Position numbers and translations under genes: made by a program. From assembly GCA_024684155.1 (NCBI GenBank), contig JAIKXK010000233.1, forward strand, positions 1 through 10,003: 10,003 nucleotides of DNA, written 5' to 3'. The notes under the pieces were generated by a model. It was not told the origin of the DNA, ran no database searches, and worked only from the letters and a program-made list of their open reading frames with translations. Below are positions 1 through 6,595 of this stretch, piece by piece; the stretch's first letter is position 1; each line of letters opens with the position of its first letter. Source of the stretch: Lachnospiraceae bacterium. GTDB taxonomy: Bacteria; Bacillota; Clostridia; Lachnospirales; Lachnospiraceae.

Positions 1-203
1 TTATGCACATCCCTATATCTTTGCAATGGGAATTGGCTAATCTGATTCATAGCAGCGATTCCCCGTTCATAATTTCCTTCCGTAATGGCAGCAAGCATTT
101 CATCTTCTAAGGCATATCGCTCTTCTACCCTTTCTATAGAAATTGCTTCCTGTTCTTCTAAGTTAAACTCCGAAACCATATCAATTTCTTTCTTACGATT
201 CAT
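1..203 (-). CDS. AraC-family transcriptional regulator, N-terminal part (runs off left edge)
   Basis: An open frame on the minus strand starts at ATG 203 and stays open to base 1, giving 67 complete codons. An AAAAAGGA ribosome binding site (210-217) lies 6 nt upstream, so the start is well supported. The visible peptide includes ERYALEDEMLAAITEGNYER and, further on, QRYRDVH. This matches the helical linker that precedes the double helix-turn-helix in many Clostridia AraC regulators (pattern Y..E..LL.AI..GN, then an R..D segment). The DNA-binding domain itself would lie beyond the edge and is not seen. Only about 30 residues precede the linker, so a large ligand-binding N-terminal domain seems absent. 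The gene starts 2 bp after the GH2 stop and is probably co-transcribed with it, making it a candidate regulator of that gene. The family call rests on linker resemblance alone. Confidence 0.7.
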   Translation of the reverse strand, partial: MNRKKEIDMVSEFNLEEQEAISIERVEERYALEDEMLAAITEGNYERGIAAMNQISQFPLQRYRDVH

Positions 204-205
204 AA

Positions 206-2401
206 TTAATCCTTTTTAATTCTTTGAAGAGCAGCCTCAAGTTGTTTAATAGGTTCAGAATCTAACTCCATTCCACCCTGAGCAATTAACTTCTTCAAAG
301 GCTGACGTTCAATAATCTTTTGCATAGCTGCAGGGATTTCTACACCATCTCCCATACCACCAGCAGTAGCTTTAGACATTTGGGCCATCATTTTATCCAA
401 AATAGCCTTTGCCTGAGGATTTCCACTTAATTCCTTCATAGTAGAATTTAATGAGAAATATTCATCATCTACTTCCGATTCTGCTGGTGCATCAAACCAG
501 TTTCTTACCTTTTCAGCTGACATAAAGTAAGAAGGGTTTGGTTCAGATACCTTTTCAATTTCCATAGTATCTTTGCAGTCTCCACTAACTGCTACAATCT
601 CATGCTTTCCAGAAATTTCTACTTCAAATTTAAATACGTGTTCTCCCTCTTTTGTTCCAACTTCTTTTCCATCTACCAAAAGAGTTACACTCTTACAGTT
701 TGAATACACCTTCACTTCTGTAACAGGTTCAATTCGATCATGATATCTTCTTCCACAAAGATGTACAAAAGGATCAGTGGTCCACCATGCTTTATAAATA
801 TAGTAAGCATCCTTTTTTTCTTTACGATCAAAGGTAATTAAACCTTTATGGTTCTTACCTGGATCCCCTGCTTCATCTCTTCCAGCTGCAGCAAATTCAA
901 ACATATTCCATACATAGGTACCCCAAATATAAGGACGGGTTGAGAACATTTCTAACATATGTTCATGGTAAAGGGCCTGGTAGCTTTCTGTATAATCACC
1001 TTTTTCAGGCTTTGGCGACTGTAAAGTAATAACAGAGTCAGCACCATATTCTGTAAGACCGATGGCTACCTCTGGATGTTCTTTATGGAACTCATCAAAC
1101 CAGGCATCGTTGTCTTCCACATCCCCTACATACCAGCCATAGTAAAGGTTATATCCACGGATATCTGGCAAAGTCACCAGTGGACTATCAGTTTCTAACA
1201 TAAATAAGTTTGCCATAGCGGAAAGTCTCTTTGGATCCATTTCATGCACAAGATCATTCAAGATTTTATGATTTTCCATCAAATCTTCTGTTACTCCCTG
1301 AAGGGTAATTTCATTTGATAATGCCCAGCAAATAATAGAAGCATGGTTATAGTTTTGGGTAATTAATTCCTTCATCTGAGAAATGGTATTTTCTCTACCT
1401 GTATCCATATGTACGGTAATGTAAGGAATTTCAGCCCAAGCTACAATTCCCTTTTCATCACATAAATCATAGAAATACTGATCATGCTGATAATGTGCCA
1501 GACGGATGGAATTAGCACCTACTGAAAGGATTAATTCCATATCTTCTTCATGCATTTCCTTTGTAAGGGCATTTCCTACTCCAAGGCGATCCTGATGACG
1601 TGACACACCGTGAAGTGGATAACTTCTTCCATTTAAGAAAAATCCCTTTTCCGGATCCACATAATATTCACGACAGCCAAAACGATCTGATACTTCATCA
1701 ACCGGCTGACCATCCTTTATTAAAGTTGCTGTTGCTGTGTATAAATAAGGATCATCTAATCCATCCCAGCGATGAACATTCTCTATGGTAAGAGAGCCTT
1801 TTGCTACTCCATCAGAAACGGATAGTGATGTTGTTTTAACCCCTTCCACTTCTACTTCTACAGAGTCTGCATTTCCACTAACAAAAGCTTCGAAATCAAC
1901 TACAGCCTTGTCTCCATCTAAATTAGGAGTAATAGTAAAGCCCTTTCCTCCAAAGTAATCTAAATCAAAGTGAGATTTTTCTACAGTAAGAAGATATACG
2001 TCTCTGTAAATTCCACCGTAGAAGGTAAAGTCTGCTCTCTGTGGATACACCTTGTTATTTGGTGCATTATCTACATCTACTCGAAGCACATTTTCTTCCT
2101 TTAAATCCGCTGTTAAATTCACACGGAAGGTGGAGTATCCACCATCATGACAAGCTAATTCCTTATCATTCAAAAATACTTTTGCGCTGGAATTTACACC
2201 TCGAAATTCCACGTAAACTTCCTGTTCTTCTGTAAATTCTGGTTTCGTAAATTTCTTTTCATAGCTGCAGCAGCCTCTAAAATAATCTGCCTGTCCCTGT
2301 CCATCTTCAGCGTTCCATGTGTGGGGAAGAGTCACTGTTTTCGCAGATTCATTTGGTTTACAAAAGCTCCAGTTTTCATTCCATAAACTAACAATTCTCA
2401 T
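206..2401 (-). CDS. Glycoside hydrolase family 2 enzyme, beta-galactosidase-like, with helical C-terminal extension
   Basis: Retaining beta-glycosidase of 731 residues, cytoplasmic (no signal peptide). Domain order: sugar-binding jelly roll (about 10-145), immunoglobulin-like sandwich (about 150-250), TIM barrel (about 252-545), second Ig-like/DUF4982-like domain (about 560-615), then a roughly 100-residue helical tail. Motifs seen: LPHTWNAEDG near the N-terminus; GVSRHQD (about 265-271); WALSNEI with acid/base Glu364; LTEYGAD with nucleophile Glu451; VWNMFEFA; and GKNHKGL, whose Asn517-x-Lys519 is the kind of triplet used to flag glucuronidases but also occurs in many GH2 beta-galactosidases. 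The overall motif set favours beta-galactosidase; the true sugar is unproven. I chose ATG 2401 because GAGAGG sits 8 nt upstream; a GTG at 2428 would place that site inside the gene. The gene has its own promoter and is followed after 2 bp by the AraC gene. Confidence 0.9.
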   Translation of the reverse strand: MRIVSLWNENWSFCKPNESAKTVTLPHTWNAEDGQGQADYFRGCCSYEKKFTKPEFTEEQEVYVEFRGVNSSAKVFLNDKELACHDGGYSTFRVNLTADLKEENVLRVDVDNAPNNKVYPQRADFTFYGGIYRDVYLLTVEKSHFDLDYFGGKGFTITPNLDGDKAVVDFEAFVSGNADSVEVEVEGVKTTSLSVSDGVAKGSLTIENVHRWDGLDDPYLYTATATLIKDGQPVDEVSDRFGCREYYVDPEKGFFLNGRSYPLHGVSRHQDRLGVGNALTKEMHEEDMELILSVGANSIRLAHYQHDQYFYDLCDEKGIVAWAEIPYITVHMDTGRENTISQMKELITQNYNHASIICWALSNEITLQGVTEDLMENHKILNDLVHEMDPKRLSAMANLFMLETDSPLVTLPDIRGYNLYYGWYVGDVEDNDAWFDEFHKEHPEVAIGLTEYGADSVITLQSPKPEKGDYTESYQALYHEHMLEMFSTRPYIWGTYVWNMFEFAAAGRDEAGDPGKNHKGLITFDRKEKKDAYYIYKAWWTTDPFVHLCGRRYHDRIEPVTEVKVYSNCKSVTLLVDGKEVGTKEGEHVFKFEVEISGKHEIVAVSGDCKDTMEIEKVSEPNPSYFMSAEKVRNWFDAPAESEVDDEYFSLNSTMKELSGNPQAKAILDKMMAQMSKATAGGMGDGVEIPAAMQKIIERQPLKKLIAQGGMELDSEPIKQLEAALQRIKKD

Positions 2402-2463
2402 CTTTTTTACCTCTCTTATTAATTTCACTAATTAATAGCATAATAACGACTTACTCTATGTGT

Positions 2464-2492
2464 ATTATAAGATGTTGTGCTAATTCTCATTA
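2464..2492 (-). promoter_or_regulatory. Promoter of the GH2 gene with weak -35
   Basis: Reading the minus strand, a perfect TATAAT (-10) lies at 2469-2464. The hexamer 17 bp upstream is TAATGA (2492-2487), a poor match to TTGACA. A start site near 2457 would leave a leader of about 55 nt before ATG 2401. A strong -10 with a weak -35 fits an activator-dependent promoter, as expected for AraC-type control, but this is inference. Confidence 0.6.
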
Positions 2493-2519
2493 GAATGATA
2501 TACCTTTATATTAGCACAA
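2475..2519. promoter_or_regulatory. 10-bp inverted repeat around the GH2 promoter (probable operator)
   Basis: TTGTGCTAAT at 2475-2484 is perfectly complementary to ATTAGCACAA at 2510-2519, with 25 bp between them. Relative to the minus-strand promoter, one arm lies upstream of the -35 position and the other lies between -35 and -10. A smaller inverted repeat, ATTCT-CATT-AGAAT (2483-2496), overlaps the -35 position. Because all of this lies upstream of the predicted start site, it should act as DNA rather than RNA. It could bind the AraC regulator encoded downstream of GH2 or a LacI-type protein encoded elsewhere. Confidence 0.6.
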
Positions 2520-2565
2520 TTTCCCTTATATCTTGTTTTTTTCTGTTTTTTATCCTTTTATCGCA

Positions 2566-2637
2566 AAAAGAACTCCCCTGTTTCTATGACTAATGTATTT
2601 GTTTTCCATATCTGTCACAGAAAAGAAGAGTTCTCTT
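2566..2637 (-). terminator. Long imperfect hairpin after GH43 (probable terminator)
   Basis: The inverted repeat starts about 25 nt past the GH43 stop. On the minus strand the 5' arm is 2637-2614 and the 3' arm 2590-2566, around a 23-nt loop (2613-2591). The inner stem pairs TTTCTGTGAC with GTCATAGAAA (10 pairs, one G-T). The outer stem pairs AGAACTCTTCT with AGGGGAGTTCT (11 pairs, two G-T), with one C bulged between the stems. The transcript then runs into TTTTT. Position and T-run fit Rho-independent termination of the MATE-GH43 transcript, but the stem is longer and its loop larger than in a typical terminator. Confidence 0.65.
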
Positions 2638-2661
2638 ATTACTATTTTACTGTGGCTACAA

Positions 2662-4461
2662 CTATAGTTTCACTACAGTTCCTTCTGTAATTCCATTTTC
2701 ATTAAAAGCATCTACTCTGACATAGTAATCTCTATCCTTTACTAAGGCAGTCACCTTTTGTTCCTGTTCAAAGGTCATCCAGCTATGGTAAAGCTTTTCA
2801 GGAGATGATCCCCATAAAACGTTATACCCTGTAGCATTTTCTCCGGAAATCTTTACTGTCATTTCAAGATCATTGTCTCTTGTTACACTAAAGGTTGGAG
2901 CCTCTGGCTTTGTACCATTACCAAATCCAAATACACGAAGACCACTAATACATGCTGGCTGATGATATGCAGTATCAATTACTGTTAGTTTCAAGAATCG
3001 AACTTTAATACCATCTTCTCTTACTAAAAAGTCGTGTGTCAAATCGCTATCTGCCTCAGACTTATCTTCAATGGTAAAGTATTCCTTTCCATCTAAAGAT
3101 CCCTCAAGGCAGTATCTTGTATATAAATCTCTCCCATCAATATACCTGGCCTGTGTAGTTCCTACCACTTCTCCAGGACATTCCACATCAGAAATTGTAT
3201 CATCTGCAAAGTTAACCTGAATCGCTCTTACGTCATAAGCTTCTCCTAAATCAAGCTCTACCCATTCTCCCGGCTTGTTTGAGGCAGCTCTCCACCAGGT
3301 TCTGCAATCTTCATTTGCAATTAAATCTGGTCCTTTTCCCTCTTCAAAAGAAGATGCCTTTGCACTCTTTTTATAGCTAAGTAAATACCACTCCGGATCT
3401 GCCCAGGGATCTTGCTTTTCCCCGGAAACAGCTACTGGCCAATCCCCATATCTTTGATTACAAAATAGCTCTCCATCTTTATCTACTCCAGATGGCCAGA
3501 TGCCAACACGTCGTTCAAAGTTATGATTCACAGATATTCTCATGGTAGCTGTGTGCCAAATATTAGATTTCAAATCCTCCATGGTAGAACCATGGCCTGC
3601 ACCGTTCATAAATCCACCTGGCTTATAAGAAAACGGAGCATTTTCTGCCAAGGTAAAAGGTCCAAGTGGAGAATCTGATACATAAACACCATCTCCATAG
3701 GTATTGTACTGGCTTCCTGCAAATGCATATTGCAGGTAATATTTTCCGCCAAATTTACTCATCCAGGCACCTTCAATATAAGGACGTTTTGAAACATATC
3801 CCCTCATCATAAAGTACATGGTTTCATCCACATCTTCTCTTTTTATTCCTCTTGCCTTCATCATAGTTTCTAATGCGACTTCCAATTCTTCATCAGACAA
3901 TGGATTAACTGAGTTATTATCTCCTACACGTTCGAATCCGTTTAAATCTGCATGGCCTGCAATTAAGCCTACAGGTTCTCCAATATTTTTCATTGTATTT
4001 GGATCTTTTTCCACACCCCAAATTGGAGTGATTGCAGAACATCCCCAGTAAAAATATACTCTTCCATCATCATCTACAAAAAGGTTTGGATCCCAGAAAT
4101 CAAACTCACCAGGAATTTCTTCATATGGCCCATTTAAGACATCCTTTGTACGATAATGTGAGCATGGATGATCATGACTTGAGGCACAAAAATAAACATA
4201 GTCTCCCATTACCCTTACATCTGGTGCATAATCATAGAAAGGCAGATTATCTGGAAGTTTATAATTTTTCCACTCCACCATATCTTCTGATACCCAACAG
4301 CCTAAGCTCATAGATGGAAAAATATAATACTTTCCCTGAAAGCAGATCATGGAAGGATCTGCTGCCTCTCTATCCACTTTTTTAGGTGCTGTTTTGTTGC
4401 GATACTCTTCATTAAACTGATAGCGATACACTACATTTAATGGATTACAAAAATACTTCAT
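2662..4461 (-). CDS. Glycoside hydrolase family 43 protein with F5/8-type and FN3-like domains
   Basis: Inverting glycosidase of 599 residues with no signal peptide, so intracellular. The N-terminal five-bladed propeller shows the GH43 triad: base Asp35 in REAADPSM, pKa-tuning Asp124 in DFWDPNLF, and acid Glu230 in RPYIEGAW. His290 in GAGHGS matches the conserved histidine near the propeller centre. A discoidin (F5/8 type C, CBM32-like) domain spans about 363-513 and an FN3-like module about 515-599. A charged helical segment at about 188-220, between the second and third catalytic residues, looks like an insertion. GH43 acts mostly on alpha-L-arabinofuranosides, beta-xylosides or beta-galactans; I cannot assign substrate or subfamily. 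The start is firm: AAAGGAG lies 7 nt before ATG 4461. Its position 25 bp behind the MATE gene, with no promoter visible between, implies co-transcription. Confidence 0.9.
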   Translation of the reverse strand: MKYFCNPLNVVYRYQFNEEYRNKTAPKKVDREAADPSMICFQGKYYIFPSMSLGCWVSEDMVEWKNYKLPDNLPFYDYAPDVRVMGDYVYFCASSHDHPCSHYRTKDVLNGPYEEIPGEFDFWDPNLFVDDDGRVYFYWGCSAITPIWGVEKDPNTMKNIGEPVGLIAGHADLNGFERVGDNNSVNPLSDEELEVALETMMKARGIKREDVDETMYFMMRGYVSKRPYIEGAWMSKFGGKYYLQYAFAGSQYNTYGDGVYVSDSPLGPFTLAENAPFSYKPGGFMNGAGHGSTMEDLKSNIWHTATMRISVNHNFERRVGIWPSGVDKDGELFCNQRYGDWPVAVSGEKQDPWADPEWYLLSYKKSAKASSFEEGKGPDLIANEDCRTWWRAASNKPGEWVELDLGEAYDVRAIQVNFADDTISDVECPGEVVGTTQARYIDGRDLYTRYCLEGSLDGKEYFTIEDKSEADSDLTHDFLVREDGIKVRFLKLTVIDTAYHQPACISGLRVFGFGNGTKPEAPTFSVTRDNDLEMTVKISGENATGYNVLWGSSPEKLYHSWMTFEQEQKVTALVKDRDYYVRVDAFNENGITEGTVVKL

Positions 4462-4486
4462 TGGTTTTCTCCTTTATATATTTTAT

Positions 4487-5875
4487 TTAACAGGCTTTCT
4501 TAATGTTCTTATCATCTTCTTCATCACCAAAAGCATTAGTTTCTTTTCCAAGGGTGATAGACCATTTTCTAGTAAGAAACAAAGTTACAATCAGTGAAAA
4601 TATCATTGTTACTGCATGAGAAAATGCAATTCCATATACACCGAAAACACCATTCATAATAACCATTACTGGAATAAAAATAATTCCCTTATCTAACATG
4701 GAAGCAAAGATTGCATAACTGGCTTTTCCTGTAGACTGCATAAAGGTTTGTCCCATTTGATACACCGCATAAAACGGAGCTATTACAACTGCTGCTATTA
4801 CAAACACTCGTCCATATGCAATTACCTGATCATTATCAATAAAAGCTGCCACTACCTGGTCTTTTACAACAAAGACTATGGCGGCTAATATGATTCCAAG
4901 TACAAAGGTGAAAATTCCCGTTTCAAACACCACTTTATACATACGCTTATAATTTTTAGCACCATAGTTATATGATATTGCAGGCTGAATTCCCATACAA
5001 AATCCCATAATTAACATGGTTGCCACCATTCCAACTTTTCCAGACACCCCTTGAGCAGCAAGAGCAATGGAGCCATAGGAAATCACCAATCTGTTTTGAA
5101 TTGCACCTGAAATACTACTTAAAAGTGTGGAGCAGGCCATTGGAAGTCCTAAGGTAATCACTGTCATGGAAATATCTCTTTTTAAAGTAAAATCCTTCGT
5201 ATGTGGAATTAACAATGGCTTTCTCTTTAAAATTATGACAATTAAAATTACACTGGCAAGCACATTTCCTAATACTGTAGCAAGAGCTGCACCCATAATG
5301 TCCCAATGGAATCCCAAAATAAATAATGCATCTAATGCAATATTTGATACTGTACCAATAATACTGGCAATCATGGCCGTTGCTGCATCCCCGTCTGCTC
5401 TCATTAAAGAACCAAATCCCTGAGAGAATAAAACAAAGGGACTACCGAAACTAAATACCTTTAGATAGGTAATCGTCATATCCATTGTATCTGCATCTGC
5501 TCCTAATATACGAGCTAGCGGTTCTGTAAAAAAGAAAAGTAAAATAAAATAACAGATACCAACAAATAATCCACCATAGAAACAAAAAGAAGCAATGTTT
5601 CTGGCTTTTGAATCATCCTTTGCCCCAAAAGCAATGGATAATGCTGTGGTTCCACCATTGCCAAATAAGGTTCCCAGACCGGAGAGAATGGTAAACATAG
5701 GCATACTTAAGGAAATAGCGGCAATTTTATTGGGATCTCCGGTCTGGCCTATAAAATAAGTATCTGCAATGTTGTAAACAATCATAATGATAATAACTAC
5801 CACTGCAGGCAGTGAAAGTTTTACCAATAATTCAAATATATTTCCCTTTTCCAATAAATTTCTATTTTTATCCAT
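4487..5875 (-). CDS. MATE-family efflux transporter, MepA-like
   Basis: Integral membrane antiporter of 462 residues, the usual length for a 12-helix MATE protein, exporting small often cationic or aromatic compounds in exchange for Na+ or H+. The first segment reads LLVKLSLPAVVVIIIMIVYN followed by IADTYFIG, the typical MATE opening; GNGGTTALSIAFGAKD follows, then repeated hydrophobic segments in two halves. The style resembles the MepA subgroup, but the substrate cannot be read from sequence. I chose ATG 5875 because an AAAAGGA site lies 8 nt upstream; a TTG at 5893 would overlap that site. It is divergent from a TetR gene and has a strong promoter with a palindrome over the -10 box, the usual layout of a repressor-controlled pump. 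GH43 follows after 25 bp, an unusual partner for a pump. Confidence 0.92.
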   Translation of the reverse strand: MDKNRNLLEKGNIFELLVKLSLPAVVVIIIMIVYNIADTYFIGQTGDPNKIAAISLSMPMFTILSGLGTLFGNGGTTALSIAFGAKDDSKARNIASFCFYGGLFVGICYFILLFFFTEPLARILGADADTMDMTITYLKVFSFGSPFVLFSQGFGSLMRADGDAATAMIASIIGTVSNIALDALFILGFHWDIMGAALATVLGNVLASVILIVIILKRKPLLIPHTKDFTLKRDISMTVITLGLPMACSTLLSSISGAIQNRLVISYGSIALAAQGVSGKVGMVATMLIMGFCMGIQPAISYNYGAKNYKRMYKVVFETGIFTFVLGIILAAIVFVVKDQVVAAFIDNDQVIAYGRVFVIAAVVIAPFYAVYQMGQTFMQSTGKASYAIFASMLDKGIIFIPVMVIMNGVFGVYGIAFSHAVTMIFSLIVTLFLTRKWSITLGKETNAFGDEEDDKNIKKAC

Positions 5876-5942
5876 AACCCATATCCTTTTCAAAAAATCA
5901 TTTGCAATTTAATTTCTTTGTGTTATTCTAAACCCAACCTGT

Positions 5943-5968
5943 AGATTTAATGTAATTTCATTATATCT
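5943..5968. promoter_or_regulatory. 26-bp near-palindrome, probable TetR operator
   Basis: The half-sites AGATTTAATGTAA and TTTCATTATATCT are complementary at 11 of 13 pairs, and the central AATT is itself self-complementary. The site covers the MATE -10 hexamer (5965-5960) and the expected start point near 5953, so bound protein would block MATE transcription. It sits in the divergent gap next to a TetR-family gene, the classical place for that family's operator. Possible plus-strand promoters for the TetR gene also lie close by, so autoregulation is plausible. Confidence 0.65.
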
Positions 5969-5987
5969 CATATTTTAGCCATTTCAA
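5960..5987 (-). promoter_or_regulatory. Promoter of the MATE-GH43 transcript
   Basis: On the minus strand, TTGAAA (5987-5982) and TATAAT (5965-5960) are separated by 16 bp, a near-consensus sigma-A promoter. Its start site would fall near 5953, giving a leader of about 75 nt. The strength of the match suggests control by repression rather than activation, in agreement with the overlapping palindrome. No equally clear promoter for the plus-strand TetR gene was found; TTGCAA-N16-TATTCT (5902-5929) is the best weak candidate. Confidence 0.7.
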
Positions 5988-6016
5988 CCGTCATTATATA
6001 TGGAGGTGTAGACGTA

Positions 6017-6595
6017 ATGAATACAAGTAATAATTCCAAATATCAAGAGACAGAAATAAAAATAAAGGAAGCCTTTGGTCGACTGGCCGCCAGAAAAGAT
6101 ATTGAAAAAATTACCGTCAGCGATATATGCACAGAGGCAAATTTACATCGTACTACCTTTTATGGTCACTACGAAGATATTAACGCTCTTACCGTTATGA
6201 TTGGATATGAACAATTCCAGGCATTTTTTGATGCTTTTAACCAGGATGGCATTTGGGATTTTCGAGAAGGTATGCGCTATCAGGTAGAATTTTATAAGCG
6301 CTATCAGGAAATCATTCGAAAACATATTCTCACCAGTAATCCCTCTTCCGGCGAGAGAAAGACAAATTTCATACAGAACAATATTTTAGACAAAATGGGG
6401 TCTCAATATAAGGCAGCCTTCCACTGTGACACAGATACAGAATTCTACTACCATCAGGTTTTTTTCTCTTCTGGTCTAAACAGCATAATTGAGCAGTGGG
6501 TTATGGGCGGATGTAAGGAATCTGTCGATGAAATCACAAATATTATTTGTAAAATTTTTGGTTTTGAAAATGAAAAAAGGAGTAAACAACAATGA
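6017..6595 (+). CDS. TetR/AcrR-family transcriptional regulator
   Basis: One-component regulator of 192 residues, typical TetR length. The N-terminal three-helix DNA-binding domain covers about 12-60; its helix-turn-helix reads ITVSDICTEANLHRTTFYGH, the family signature with the TTFYGHY end. The C-terminal half, with FFSSGLNSIIEQWVMGG (about 150-166), resembles the TetR_C_7/DhaS-like ligand and dimer domain. GGAGG at 6002-6006 lies 10 nt before ATG 6017. The gene is divergent from the MATE pump and its stop overlaps the start of the following isomerase gene (ATGA). Most likely it represses the MATE-GH43 transcript, and perhaps itself, through the palindrome at 5943-5968, releasing when an inducer binds. 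The inducer is unknown. Family assignment is secure; the target is inferred from context. Confidence 0.9.
   Translation: MNTSNNSKYQETEIKIKEAFGRLAARKDIEKITVSDICTEANLHRTTFYGHYEDINALTVMIGYEQFQAFFDAFNQDGIWDFREGMRYQVEFYKRYQEIIRKHILTSNPSSGERKTNFIQNNILDKMGSQYKAAFHCDTDTEFYYHQVFFSSGLNSIIEQWVMGGCKESVDEITNIICKIFGFENEKRSKQQ

Noticed and set aside
206..2401. Calling the GH2 enzyme a beta-glucuronidase from its Asn-x-Lys triplet
   Set aside because: The GKNHKGL context also occurs in GH2 beta-galactosidases, and the surrounding VWNMFEFA and DRKEKKDAYY motifs fit those better.
2399..2428. Upstream GTG start at 2428 for the GH2 gene
   Set aside because: It adds 9 residues (MKLIREVKK) encoded over the AAGAGAGG ribosome binding site that serves ATG 2401; family homology also begins at the internal Met.
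4032..4313. Plus-strand open frame antisense to GH43 (and similar ones within GH2, MATE and the kinase)
   Set aside because: It lies opposite a clearly real gene, shows low-complexity His/Leu-rich translation, has no family motifs and no convincing ribosome binding site.
5873..5893. Upstream TTG start at 5893 for the MATE gene
   Set aside because: The AAAAGGA site for ATG 5875 lies inside this extension, and no site precedes the TTG.
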